In this document: piece after piece, positions 1-8,441 of the stretch | How positions within the stretch are numbered: position 1 is the first letter of the stretch | Layout: each line of letters begins with the position of its first letter | Assembly: GCF_025994435.1 (NCBI RefSeq) | Contig: NZ_BAQK01000079.1 | Location: forward strand, 1-64,000 | Reading direction: 5' to 3' | Source of the DNA: Gluconacetobacter johannae | Lineage (GTDB): Bacteria > Pseudomonadota > Alphaproteobacteria > Acetobacterales > Acetobacteraceae | Length of the DNA: 64,000 nucleotides | Position numbers and translations under genes: made by a program | Notes under the pieces: generated by a model | Told to the model about the DNA's origin: nothing | Databases searched by the model: none | The model's input: only the letters and a program-made list of their open reading frames with translations

Positions 1-186
1 GACGCCGAAGCGGCGGGCCAGGGCGACGCGGACCTCCTCGGGCAGTTTCTGGGGGGTGCCCTTGTGCAGATACTGCTGGAGGTAGGCGTGGTTGCGGCCC
101 AGGGCGAGGGATTCGGCCTTCAGGGTGGTGGCCGCCCCGGTGACGAGCCTGAGCAGGGTGTAGCGCGGAGGGGTGAGGGCGGTCAT
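1..186 (-). CDS. phage repressor, LexA/S24-like, N-terminal part (cut by window edge)
   Basis: Reading leftward from the ATG at 186 gives 62 residues that run off the window. They include LGRNHAYLQQYLHKGTPQKL followed by PEEVRVALARRFGV. This pattern is typical of the N-terminal helix-turn-helix of alphaproteobacterial S24/LexA-like prophage repressors. The catalytic Ser-Lys autoproteolysis domain would lie outside the window, so the family call rests on the DNA-binding half only. It is transcribed away from the early genes, with a 127-bp divergent region holding an imperfect dyad. The expected role is the lysogeny repressor that controls the rightward early promoter; this is inferred from position and motif. 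Confidence 0.72.
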   Translation of the reverse strand, partial: MTALTPPRYTLLRLVTGAATTLKAESLALGRNHAYLQQYLHKGTPQKLPEEVRVALARRFGV

Positions 187-220
187 GGGGGGAGTATCGG
201 CGGAACGATAGGGAATTTCT

Positions 221-260
221 AATAGGTTCTTTCCTCTTGATTGGTAGGAATAAGCCTATT
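221..260. promoter_or_regulatory. candidate repressor operator (imperfect dyad)
   Basis: The AT-rich gap between the divergent repressor and the first early gene holds AATAGGTTCTTTCCT (221-235) and its near inverted copy AGGAATAAGCCTATT (246-260). Twelve of 15 positions pair, with a 10-bp spacer. Position and symmetry suit the operator of the adjacent repressor. Binding is inferred. Confidence 0.5.
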
Positions 261-313
261 ACGGTCGGCGCCATGACATATGACCCGATTTCCCTCGCCG
301 GGGGCGCCGGCTG

Positions 314-586
314 ATGGCGCGCTCGAAATACGATTGGCCGACGATCGACCCCAAGGTGGACGCCCTGCTGGCGCGCGGCCTGAAAGTGGTGCGGATTGCC
401 GAGGTGCTGGGCATGCGCGCCCAGACCCTGCGCGACCGGCTGAGCTATCGCCGGCGGACGCCGCAGCCGGGGCCGCGACGCGACCTGTCGCCGCTGGTCC
501 ATCGGTCGTGCCTGAACTGCGGGGCGGCGTTCAGCGTCCGGTCGCGGTTTCTGCGGTTGTGCCCGACCTGCCGCGCGGAGTGCTGA
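314..586 (+). CDS. small early phage protein with HTH-like and zinc-ribbon-like parts
   Basis: A 90-residue basic protein, first gene rightward of the operator region. Residues about 15-45 (DALLARGLKVVRIAEVLGM onward) look like a helix-turn-helix. The C-terminus has CLNCG and CPTC spaced like a four-cysteine zinc ribbon, ending in Cys. Its position next to the repressor and just before the primase suggests an early DNA-binding or regulatory protein. No named family was recognised. An overlapping longer frame from 280 was rejected as the start of the primase. Confidence 0.6.
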   Translation: MARSKYDWPTIDPKVDALLARGLKVVRIAEVLGMRAQTLRDRLSYRRRTPQPGPRRDLSPLVHRSCLNCGAAFSVRSRFLRLCPTCRAEC

Positions 587-606
587 GGCGCTGGGAGGGC
601 CGTGAC

Positions 607-3108
607 ATGATTCCCTTCGAGCGGATCAACGACGCCGCGCTGGCGTGCCTGCCGGAGCTGGTCGCGCGCTGGTTGCCGGCGGGGCGGCGGCGGGGCGACG
701 AGTGGGTGGTGGGCAGCCTGGCCAACGACCCCGGCCGGTCGCTGTCGATCAACCTGCGGACCGGGCGGTGGGCCGATTTCGCCGACGGGCCGCGTGGCGG
801 CGACCCGATCAGCCTGTATGCGGCGCTGCATACCAACCACGACCGCGTGCAGGCGGCCCGCGACCTGGGGGCCCATCTGGCCGTGATGCCCGGCGCGCCG
901 GCGGTGGAGGCGACGCCCGTGGTGGAGTGGATGCCGGGCGAGCCGCCGGAGGGCGCGCCCGCGCCCGACCTGTCGGGGTGGGACCACGCCTATGCCTATC
1001 GCGACGCGGCGGGGCGGGTGCTGCGCTATGTCGTGCGGCGCGACGCCACCGCCGAGGCGCGCAAGCGGATCATGCCGCTGACCTGGGGGCGGCTGCTGGA
1101 ACGGGGCGTGGAGCGGGTGGGGTGGCACATGCGCCATGCCGATGCCCCGCGGTCGCTGTACGGGCTGGAGCGGGTGGCGGGGGCGCGGACGGTGCTGGTG
1201 TGCGAGGGCGAGAAGGCGGCCGACGCGGCGCAGCGTCTGTATCCGCGCCTGGCCTGCGTCACCTGGACCGCCGGCACCGGCAATGTCGGGCGCACGGACT
1301 GGACCGTGCTGGCGGGGCGGCATGTCATCGTCTGGCCCGATCATGACGGGCCGGGCGAGAAGGCGGCGGCCGAGATCGCCGCCCTTCTGGCCGCCGTGGC
1401 CGAGACGGTGCGCGTGGTCGATGTGCGCGACATGGAGCCGGGCGAGGATGTGGCCGACCTGCGCGTGGACGACCCCGGCGCGTGGCTGCGCGCGCGGGTG
1501 GGGCCGGTGCTGTGCGGCGTCACGGTCAAGCGTGCGGCCGCCTGCGCCCCGGTGGCGGCGCGGCGGGCGGCGGGGCTGGAGCCGATTGCGGTGCGCGGCG
1601 GCGAGATCGACCTGGTGGCGACCCAGGGCGAGCGGGCGCTGATGGCGGCGAATGCGCCGGTCTATCAGCGCGGGACCATCCTGGCGCGGCCGGGCCGGCG
1701 CGAGGTGGCGGCGGCCGACGGGCGGATGACCCATGCCGCCTGCCTGGTGGAGATCGGCGTGCCGGCGTTGACCGACCTGCTGTGCCAGGCGGTGGAGTGG
1801 CGGAAATTCGACCGGCGCAGCCAGGCGTGGAAGCCGGTCGATCCGCCCCCGGCGGTGGCCCAGGTGATCCTGAGCCGGGCGGGCGCGTGGTCGTTTCCCG
1901 CCATTGCCGGGGTGATTACCACCCCCACCCTGCGGCCGGACGGGTCGGTGCTGATGGCGCCGGGGTACGATGCGGCGACGCGGCTGTATCATATCGACGA
2001 TCCGTTGCTGGACCTGCATCTTCCCGAACCCACGCGCGCCGCCGCCGAGCGGGCGCTGGCCGGGCTGCGCGGGCTGCTGGCCGAATTTCCGTTTGCCGCC
2101 GAGACCGACCGGTCGGTGGCGCTGGCGGGCATCCTGACCGCGGTGGTGCGGGGCATGATGCCGGTCAGCCCGCTGTTCGCCTTCCGGGCCAATACGCCGG
2201 GGTCGGGCAAGAGCTTCCTGGTCGATGTGGCCAGCGTGATCGCCACCGGGCGGGTCTGTCCGGTGACCAGCGCGGGCGAGGACACGGCGGAGATGGAAAA
2301 GCGGCTGACCGGGCTGCTGCTGGCGGGCTATCCGATCATGTCGCTGGACAATGTGAACGAGGAGCTGGGCGGCGACCTGCTGTGCCAGGCGACCGAGCGG
2401 CCCATCGTGCGGCTGCGTGCGCTGGGGCGCTCGGAAAGCACCGAGATCGAGAACCGGGCGGTGATCTTCGCCACCGGCAATGCCCTGCGGGTGCGCGGCG
2501 ACATGACGCGGCGTACGCTGGTGGCGACGCTGGATGCCGGGATGGAGCAGCCCGAACTGCGTGTGTTCGCCCGCAACCCGGTGGAGGACATCATGGCCGA
2601 TCGGGGCGCCCATGTCGCGGCGTGCCTGACCATCGTGCGGGCGTGGCTGGCGAGCGGGGCGAAGGTGCATCTGCCGCCCCTGGCCTCGTTCGAGGTGTGG
2701 AGCCGCACGGTCCGCAGCGCGCTGGTCTGGCTGGGGCAGGCCGACCCGTGCCGGAGCATGCAGGCCGCCCGCGAGGACGACCCCGAGCGCAGCGAGCTGC
2801 GCGAGATCCTGGGCCTGCTGGCCGAGGCCGCCGGCATGGGCCGGCCCTGCGGCCGCACCGTGCGCGAGATCGACGAACTGTCGTTGCTGGAAACGCAGGA
2901 TTCGGCCGGATACCGGACAGGCTTGCGTTTTCCCGAACTGCGCGACGCGCTGGTCCGCATCGCCGGCACGCCGGCGGGGAAGATCAATTCCAAGCGGCTG
3001 GGCCGGTGGTTCCTGGCGCGGCGGGGGCGGGTGATCGACGGGCGGCGGATTGCGGAATGCGGGGTGGCGCATGGAGGGGTGAAGAAATGGGCGGTGGAGG
3101 TGGCGTGA
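607..3108 (+). CDS. phage primase-helicase (Toprim plus P-loop ATPase)
   Basis: Protein of 833 residues from ATG 607; the frame is open back to 280 but the 314-586 gene occupies that stretch. The N-terminus (about 30-80, with WADFADGPRGGDPISLY) resembles the DNA-binding region of bacteriophage primases. A Toprim domain follows, with LVCEGEKAADAA near 195 and the acidic VIVWPDHDGPGEKAA near 239. A helicase-like P-loop, NTPGSGKSF, is near 530 and a Walker B-like IMSLDN near 577. It should prime and unwind phage DNA. It is the only replication gene in view, so other replication functions may come from the host. The translational start is the main uncertainty. Confidence 0.85.
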   Translation: MIPFERINDAALACLPELVARWLPAGRRRGDEWVVGSLANDPGRSLSINLRTGRWADFADGPRGGDPISLYAALHTNHDRVQAARDLGAHLAVMPGAPAVEATPVVEWMPGEPPEGAPAPDLSGWDHAYAYRDAAGRVLRYVVRRDATAEARKRIMPLTWGRLLERGVERVGWHMRHADAPRSLYGLERVAGARTVLVCEGEKAADAAQRLYPRLACVTWTAGTGNVGRTDWTVLAGRHVIVWPDHDGPGEKAAAEIAALLAAVAETVRVVDVRDMEPGEDVADLRVDDPGAWLRARVGPVLCGVTVKRAAACAPVAARRAAGLEPIAVRGGEIDLVATQGERALMAANAPVYQRGTILARPGRREVAAADGRMTHAACLVEIGVPALTDLLCQAVEWRKFDRRSQAWKPVDPPPAVAQVILSRAGAWSFPAIAGVITTPTLRPDGSVLMAPGYDAATRLYHIDDPLLDLHLPEPTRAAAERALAGLRGLLAEFPFAAETDRSVALAGILTAVVRGMMPVSPLFAFRANTPGSGKSFLVDVASVIATGRVCPVTSAGEDTAEMEKRLTGLLLAGYPIMSLDNVNEELGGDLLCQATERPIVRLRALGRSESTEIENRAVIFATGNALRVRGDMTRRTLVATLDAGMEQPELRVFARNPVEDIMADRGAHVAACLTIVRAWLASGAKVHLPPLASFEVWSRTVRSALVWLGQADPCRSMQAAREDDPERSELREILGLLAEAAGMGRPCGRTVREIDELSLLETQDSAGYRTGLRFPELRDALVRIAGTPAGKINSKRLGRWFLARRGRVIDGRRIAECGVAHGGVKKWAVEVA

Positions 3109-3166
3109 GTGAGAGAAGGTCGGGCGCTGCGGGGACGCACTTTGCAAAAGATATTATAAATAAAAT

Positions 3167-3219
3167 GGTTTCCAAAGGCCGGTGGCCTTTGGCGGGTTTC
3201 AGGGCGGAGCCCTGAGGCA
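3167..3219. repeat. REP-like repeat, copy A (partial: hairpins 3 and 4)
   Basis: Contains CCAAAGGCC-N3-GGCCTTTGG and CAGGGC-N3-GCCCTG joined by CGGGTTT, the right half of the dispersed four-hairpin unit. It lies between the primase and small terminase genes. The rest of this 312-bp gap (3109-3420) has no convincing gene. Confidence 0.85.
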
Positions 3220-3360
3220 GGCGCACGCGCTTCGCGGGTGGGTTCGGTGGGTCTGGTGGGGCGGGGGGAGCCGGTACGTGGGACGTGGCGGTGACGCTTT
3301 TCCGGTACCGGGGGAGGGGGACCCTCCAGACCCACCATAGCCACCATCGGGTGGAATAAG

Positions 3361-3389
3361 GATATCTCTTGATGGAATCGGGAGATATC
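3361..3389. promoter_or_regulatory. small inverted repeat upstream of terminase genes
   Basis: GATATCTC (3361-3368) and GAGATATC (3382-3389) form an 8-bp dyad 32 bp before the small terminase gene, at the border between early and late genes. It could be a regulator site for the late operon. No protein can be assigned. Confidence 0.35.
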
Positions 3390-3420
3390 TTGCCTCTGAC
3401 GGGAAAGTTCGGGGGCGGGC

Positions 3421-3939
3421 ATGGCGGTGGAGCAGGGGAAGGCGGACGGGGTTCTGTCGCTGCGCCAGCAGCGGTTCGTTGCGGAATATCTGGTCGATCT
3501 GAATGGACGGCAGGCGGCGATCCGGGTGGGGTACAGTGCGCGCAACGCGGAGCGGCAGGTCACCAAGCTGATGGCGCGGCCCGCGGTGCGCGCGGCGATC
3601 GCGGCGGGGCAGGCGACGCGGGTGCGACGGACGGAGGTCAGTCAGGACCGGGTGATTTCGGAACTGTCGTGCCTGGCGTTCTATGACGCCGGGGTGATCG
3701 GGGCGCAGCGGCTGGAGGGGCCGGCGGATATCGCGGGCCTGCCGGAGGATGTGCGGCGGGCGATCGTCGGGTGGTCGTGGGACAAGGCCGGGAACTTCAC
3801 GGTGAAGCTGTCGCCCAAGACGGCCAGCCTGGACCTGCTGGCGCGGCATCTGGGGTTGCTGAAGGACGTGCGGCAGCATCTGGGCAAGGACGGGCGGCCG
3901 GTCGATCCGCCGGCGACCTATACCGTATTGGTGCGCTGA
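3421..3939 (+). CDS. phage terminase small subunit
   Basis: 172 residues. The N-terminus LSLRQQRFVAEYLVDLNGRQ followed by AAIRVGYSARNAERQVTKLM is the classic Terminase_2 small-subunit pattern: a DNA-binding helical domain for recognising the packaging site. A central helical region and a C-terminal segment, LLARHLGLLKDV, follow. It starts the late operon and precedes the large subunit by two small genes. The length is normal for the family. Confidence 0.88.
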   Translation: MAVEQGKADGVLSLRQQRFVAEYLVDLNGRQAAIRVGYSARNAERQVTKLMARPAVRAAIAAGQATRVRRTEVSQDRVISELSCLAFYDAGVIGAQRLEGPADIAGLPEDVRRAIVGWSWDKAGNFTVKLSPKTASLDLLARHLGLLKDVRQHLGKDGRPVDPPATYTVLVR

Positions 3940-3977
3940 ACGCGTTGTATGCGGTTTTCGAAAAAGGGGGACATGAC

Positions 3978-4235
3978 ATGGCGATTCGCCAGCACAAGCA
4001 GATGGCCGAGACCGGCCGGGTTCCCGACGAGGCGTCGGATTTCGGCATTCCGTCCCTGGCGCAGGTGAATGGCGGGCGGGAGAGCCCGGACCGCGCGCGG
4101 GCCGGCGCGGTGCTGGACGACGGCGCGCGGGGGTGTGCGCCGCCCCTGTCGCGCGGCGGCGGGCGGATGCCGGCGTCGGCCGAGCCCGACCATGGGCCGC
4201 ATCGCGCCGGGCGGCGGGACGGCCTGACGCGATGA
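3978..4235 (+). CDS. hypothetical small phage protein between terminase genes
   Basis: 85 residues from ATG 3978, preceded by a strong AAAGGGGG ribosome-binding site. The N-terminus MAIRQHKQMAETGRVPDEA is hydrophilic. The C-terminal half is Gly/Arg/Pro-rich and probably disordered. The stop overlaps the next start (ATGA), so it is translationally coupled. No family recognised. Confidence 0.55.
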   Translation: MAIRQHKQMAETGRVPDEASDFGIPSLAQVNGGRESPDRARAGAVLDDGARGCAPPLSRGGGRMPASAEPDHGPHRAGRRDGLTR

Positions 4236-4414
4236 GCGGCGGCCCCGCCGGGGCGGGGGGGATGGCCGACGGGGACTATGTGCCCGGCTGGGCGGATTCG
4301 GGGGATCATCCGGCGTTCGATGCGGCGCATTCTGGAAATGCGCTGGCGGAGAGCGGGATGATGCCGGGGTGTGTGGCGCCCGAACGGGTGGTGGAGGACG
4401 AGGACCGGCGATGA
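4232..4414 (+). CDS. hypothetical small acidic phage protein
   Basis: 60 residues, acidic, coupled on both sides by 4-nt ATGA overlaps with the 85-residue gene before it and the large terminase after it. The coupling is the main reason to believe it. No motif or family recognised. Confidence 0.5.
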   Translation: MSGGPAGAGGMADGDYVPGWADSGDHPAFDAAHSGNALAESGMMPGCVAPERVVEDEDRR

Positions 4415-5892
4415 CGGCGCTGTCGTACAACCGGGATGCGGTGCCGACGGTGCGGGCGTTCATGGCGTCGGACGCCTTCGTGCGCGGGCTGATGGGGCCG
4501 TTCGGGTCGGGCAAGAGTTCGGGTTGCGTGTGGGAGATCATCCTGCGCGGGCTGCGGCAGGCGCCGGGGCCGGACGGGGTGCGGCGCAGCCGGTGGGCGG
4601 TGATCCGCAATTCCTACCGCCAGCTTGAGGACACCACGATCCGGACGGTGCACCAGTGGTTTCCGCCGGCGCGGTTCGGGCGGTGGAAGCCGACCGATCA
4701 TTCCTACGTCATCGACCGGATGCGGAACGAGGGGGACGACGCGCCGGTCGAGATCGAATTCCTGTTCCGCGCGCTGGACCGGCCCGACCAGGTGGGCAAC
4801 CTGCTGTCGCTGGAGCTGACGGGGGCGTGGATCAACGAGGCGCGCGAGGTGCCGTGGGCGATCGTCGAGGCGGTGCAGGGGCGTGTGGGGCGCTATCCGG
4901 CGCGGCGCGACGGGGGCGCGACGTGGTCGGGCCTTATCATGGACACCAACCCGCCGGATGCGGAATCGGACTGGTTCCGGTTTTTCGAGGAGCAGGACCA
5001 CAGCGCGGCCATCGCGGCGCTGGCCGCGGGCCTGCCGGGGATGACGGCGGACGGCTTTGCGCGGCTGTTCCGCCAGCCGGGCGGGCTGAGTGCCGGGGCC
5101 GAGAACCTGGAGAACCTGCCGCCGGCCTATTACCAGCGGCTGGCGGTCGGGAAAAGTGACGAGTGGGTCAAGGTCTATATCGACGGGGACTATGGCTTCG
5201 TCATGGATGGCAGGCCGGTGTTCGGGGAATATGCCGATGGGTTCCATTGCGCGGAATGCCGGACGGCGCCGGACCTGCCGATCTATCGCGGGTGGGATTT
5301 CGGGCTGACGCCGGCGTGCGTGTGGAGCCAGGTGCTGCCGTCGGGCCAGTGGATCGTGGTGGATGAGCTGGTGTCGTCGTCGATGGGCATCGACCGGTTT
5401 TCGGACGAGGTGATGCAGCATTCGGCGCGGCATTACCCGCGCAGCGCCTTCATCGACGTGGGCGACCCGGCGGGCACGCAGCGGGCGCAGACCGACGAGC
5501 GGACGTGTTTCGAGATTCTGCATGCCAAGGGCATCGGCATCGAGCCGGGGCAGCAGGGGCTGGCGATCCGGCTGGAGAGCGTACGCAAGCCGTTGCGGAC
5601 GCTGGTGGATGGAGCACAGCCGGGATTTCTGCTGCATCCGCGTTGCAGGATGCTGCGGCGGGCGCTGATGGGCGGCTATCGCTACCGCCGCATGCAGGTG
5701 GGCGGCGAACGCTATGCCGACCGGCCGGAGAAGAACCGGTGGTCGCACGTCACCGACGCGCTGCAATACGTGGCGACCCGGCTGTTCGGCCCGTCGCTGC
5801 GCTTTGCCGAGGCCGGCGCGGGGGACGGGGACGAGGATTTCAACGCGCATCCGGCGAGCGACCGGACGCGATCGAGCGTGACGGGGTACTGA
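4411..5892 (+). CDS. phage terminase large subunit
   Basis: 493 residues. The packaging ATPase has Walker A GPFGSGKS at residues 29-36. A Walker B-like region ending in an acidic pair follows in LELTGAWINEAREV. The C-terminal nuclease half shows spaced acidic residues in RGWDFGLTPACVW, FIDVGDPAGTQ and SHVTDALQYVA, as in RNase H-fold terminases. With the small subunit it cuts and packages DNA through the portal encoded two genes downstream. The ATG at 4411 overlaps the preceding stop. Confidence 0.92.
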   Translation: MTALSYNRDAVPTVRAFMASDAFVRGLMGPFGSGKSSGCVWEIILRGLRQAPGPDGVRRSRWAVIRNSYRQLEDTTIRTVHQWFPPARFGRWKPTDHSYVIDRMRNEGDDAPVEIEFLFRALDRPDQVGNLLSLELTGAWINEAREVPWAIVEAVQGRVGRYPARRDGGATWSGLIMDTNPPDAESDWFRFFEEQDHSAAIAALAAGLPGMTADGFARLFRQPGGLSAGAENLENLPPAYYQRLAVGKSDEWVKVYIDGDYGFVMDGRPVFGEYADGFHCAECRTAPDLPIYRGWDFGLTPACVWSQVLPSGQWIVVDELVSSSMGIDRFSDEVMQHSARHYPRSAFIDVGDPAGTQRAQTDERTCFEILHAKGIGIEPGQQGLAIRLESVRKPLRTLVDGAQPGFLLHPRCRMLRRALMGGYRYRRMQVGGERYADRPEKNRWSHVTDALQYVATRLFGPSLRFAEAGAGDGDEDFNAHPASDRTRSSVTGY

Positions 5893-6143
5893 TGGCGGGA
5901 CTGATTATACCGGCGAGCGCCGTGCCCAGGGCGGCTGCGGCGCGCAGTTGCCGGCAGTGCCGGTTCCATGGGCTGGAGGGGCCGGATGTGGTGTGCCGGC
6001 GCTATCCGCCGCAGGTGACGGTGGTGATGGTGCCGCAGCCCGCGCCGCGCGTGGGGCAACTGGCGCCGCAGCCCTTTGCGACCTTTCCGCCCGTGGTGCC
6101 CGAGCATGTCTGCGGCGAGTTCGCGGCCGGGGGGCGGGCATGA
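5892..6143 (+). CDS. small Cys-rich phage protein
   Basis: 83 residues from ATG 5892, overlapping the terminase stop. It carries CRQC, VCRRYPP and a late HVCGEF. This CxxC...CRRYPP...CGEF pattern recurs in small proteins of alphaproteobacterial phages and suggests metal binding. The middle is Pro-rich. The function is unknown. Placement between terminase and portal suggests a head-assembly or packaging accessory. Confidence 0.6.
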   Translation: MAGLIIPASAVPRAAAARSCRQCRFHGLEGPDVVCRRYPPQVTVVMVPQPAPRVGQLAPQPFATFPPVVPEHVCGEFAAGGRA

Positions 6144-8290
6144 GCGCGGGGGAGGTGGATGATGTCCTGACCGGGGATGCGGCCGAGGGGCCGGACATGG
6201 AACAGGCGCGGCGTCTGCGGCGCTGGATCGAAAGCCCGAACATCGCCGGGGAGCTGGACGAGGAGACGTGTGCCGCCATCGCGCAGCGGGTACGGCGGGA
6301 ATACGACATGGACGACGCCAGCCGTGGCCCGTGGAAGGAAAAATACCGGCGCTGGCTGGATCTGGCGCAGCAGGTGGCCGAACCCAAGACCTATCCCTGG
6401 CCGGGGGCGTCGAACGTCATCTTTCCGCTGCTGACCATTGCGGCGGTGCAGTTCGCGGCGCGGGCCTATCCGGCCATCGTGCGCGACCGCGACGTGGTGC
6501 GGGGCACCGTGCTGGGCCGCGACGACGGGGTGCCGGCGATGGACCCGCTGTGCCCCGGCCGGCCGCTGGTGGGGCCGGACGGCGCGCCGGTCTGGCTGGT
6601 GCCGCCGGGCGCGCGGCGGACGCGGGCGGATGCCATCGGCCGGCACATGAGCTGGCAGGTGCTGGACGAGATGGAGGAGTGGGAGGAGCAGACCGACAAG
6701 CTGCTGCTGAAACTGTCGATTGTCGGCGTGATGTTTCGCAAGACCTATTTCGACCCGGCGTTGCAGCGCAATGTCAGCGAGACGGTCGATCCGCTGCGGC
6801 TGTGCATCGACTACAACGCCAAATCGTTCGCCACCGCGCCGCGCATCACCGAGGAGATCGACCTGTACCCGTGGGAGGTGCAGGAGCGCATCCGCGCCGG
6901 CCTGTTCCTGGACGACGAGTACGGGTGCAACCACGATGCGTCGCCGGACGACGACGCGCCGGTGACGTTCCTGGAGCAGCATCGGCGCATCGACCTGGAC
7001 GAGGACGGCTATGCCGAGCCCTATATCGTGACGATCGCGCGCGATTCCGGGCGGCTGGCGCGCATCGTGGCGGGATATGACATGGAAGGGGTGATGTTCG
7101 GCGCGGCCGACCATCGCATCCGCCGGATCGACCCGGTGCCGTACTACACCAAGTTTCCGTTCATTCCGTCGCCGGACTCGGCGATCTACGACATCGGGTT
7201 CGGCACCCTGCTGCATCCGTTGAACGAGGCGGTGAACACCAGCCTGAACCAGATGTTCGACGCCGCCCATCTGGCGAACGCGGGGGGCGGGTTCATCGGG
7301 TCGGGCCTGTCGCTGAATGCGGGGTCGGTGCGCTTTCAGGTGGGCGAATACAAGGTGGTGAACGCGCCGGGGGCGGCGCTGCGGGAGAACCTGGTGCCGC
7401 TGGCCTTTCCGGGGCCGAACCCGGTGCTGTTCCAGCTTCTGACCTTTCTGGTCGATGCGGGGCGCGAGATTGCGTCGGTGAAGGACATCCTGTCGGGCGC
7501 GATGCCGGGCGGCAACACGCCGGGGGTGCTGGGGCTGGCGGTGATCCAGCAGGGGCTGAAGGTGTTCAGCGCCATCTTCAAGCGCGTGCATCGCAGCCTG
7601 GGGGCCGAGTTTCGGAAACTGTACCGGCTGAACCGGATCTATCTGCCCGACGAGGTGGGGTTTCGGGTCGGGGCCGGATATTTCAGCGTCACCCGCGCCG
7701 ATTACGAGCAGGGCAGCGGGGTGGAGCCGGTGTCGGACCCGGAAATCGTCACCGACATGCAGAAGCTGGCGCGGGCCAACTTCCTGCTGGCGTTCAAGGA
7801 CGACCCCTGGTGCGACGGGCACGAGATCCGCCGTCGCGCCTTCGACGCCGCCGCGATCGGCGAGGTGGGGCGCGTGTTGCGCGACCGGCCGGCGCCGAAC
7901 CTCGACGCCGTGAGCCGGGCGCAGGACCTGGCGTTGCGCGCCCGGCGCGAGGCGCGCGAGGGGGCGGCGAGCGAGGGCCGCCAGCGCGTGCAGGAGATCG
8001 AGGCGCTGGCGGGGGCGATCCTGCGGCTGGCGCAGGCGCGCAAGGCGGAAGCCGATGCGGGGGGCGGGGCCGACCGGGGCGCGATGGACAGGGAATTGGC
8101 GGATCTGGAGGCATGGCGTGAGGAGTTCGGAAATGACGGATCGGCCGATGTCGGAGGGGACGGACCGGGAGGAGATCCGCGACCGCCGGCGGGCGGCGCT
8201 GGCGGAGCTGACCGAGGGGGATTTCCAGGCGTGGCGGCATCATCCGGTGACGCGGGCGGTGCTGCTGTTCCTTGGGGATTACCGCGATAG
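6140..8290 (+). CDS. phage portal protein (P22-like)
   Basis: 716 residues from ATG 6140, the right size for a P22-type portal. The core includes the conserved stretch YPWPGASNVIFPLLTIAAVQ and a later region with LLHPLNEAVNTSLNQM, features shared by portals of this group. It forms the dodecameric ring at the capsid vertex through which DNA is packaged, and it follows terminase as expected. The last 50 or so residues are Gly/Asp/Pro-rich and overlap the next gene by about 158 bp. That tail may be real, or it may show that the true end lies earlier because of an indel. Confidence 0.85.
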   Translation: MSAGEVDDVLTGDAAEGPDMEQARRLRRWIESPNIAGELDEETCAAIAQRVRREYDMDDASRGPWKEKYRRWLDLAQQVAEPKTYPWPGASNVIFPLLTIAAVQFAARAYPAIVRDRDVVRGTVLGRDDGVPAMDPLCPGRPLVGPDGAPVWLVPPGARRTRADAIGRHMSWQVLDEMEEWEEQTDKLLLKLSIVGVMFRKTYFDPALQRNVSETVDPLRLCIDYNAKSFATAPRITEEIDLYPWEVQERIRAGLFLDDEYGCNHDASPDDDAPVTFLEQHRRIDLDEDGYAEPYIVTIARDSGRLARIVAGYDMEGVMFGAADHRIRRIDPVPYYTKFPFIPSPDSAIYDIGFGTLLHPLNEAVNTSLNQMFDAAHLANAGGGFIGSGLSLNAGSVRFQVGEYKVVNAPGAALRENLVPLAFPGPNPVLFQLLTFLVDAGREIASVKDILSGAMPGGNTPGVLGLAVIQQGLKVFSAIFKRVHRSLGAEFRKLYRLNRIYLPDEVGFRVGAGYFSVTRADYEQGSGVEPVSDPEIVTDMQKLARANFLLAFKDDPWCDGHEIRRRAFDAAAIGEVGRVLRDRPAPNLDAVSRAQDLALRARREAREGAASEGRQRVQEIEALAGAILRLAQARKAEADAGGGADRGAMDRELADLEAWREEFGNDGSADVGGDGPGGDPRPPAGGAGGADRGGFPGVAASSGDAGGAAVPWGLPR

Positions 8291-8441
8291 CCTGGACCAG
8301 GGGCTGCTGGGGCACTGGCGCGCCGGCACGCTGGTGCTGGCGCAGGAACACGAGACGCGGGGGCGGAGCCTGCTGGCCGGCGAGATCGCCGGGCTGGACC
8401 GGGACGTGCTGCGGACATTCTATGGCGGGGACGATGTGTGA
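8133..8441 (+). CDS. hypothetical phage protein, helical
   Basis: 102 residues from ATG 8133, preceded by GGAG. The sequence TDREEIRDRRRAALAELTEG onward is mostly helical and charged, with a hydrophobic core, WRHHPVTRAVLLFLGDYRDS. Its first half overlaps the portal reading frame. The stop overlaps the next gene by one base. No family recognised. Confidence 0.6.
   Translation: MTDRPMSEGTDREEIRDRRRAALAELTEGDFQAWRHHPVTRAVLLFLGDYRDSLDQGLLGHWRAGTLVLAQEHETRGRSLLAGEIAGLDRDVLRTFYGGDDV

Noticed and set aside
445..3147. 900-residue open frame on the minus strand opposite the primase-helicase
   Set aside because: Product is His/Arg/Pro/Gln-rich without domains, a shadow of GC-rich codons in the real gene; the plus strand has clear Toprim and P-loop motifs.
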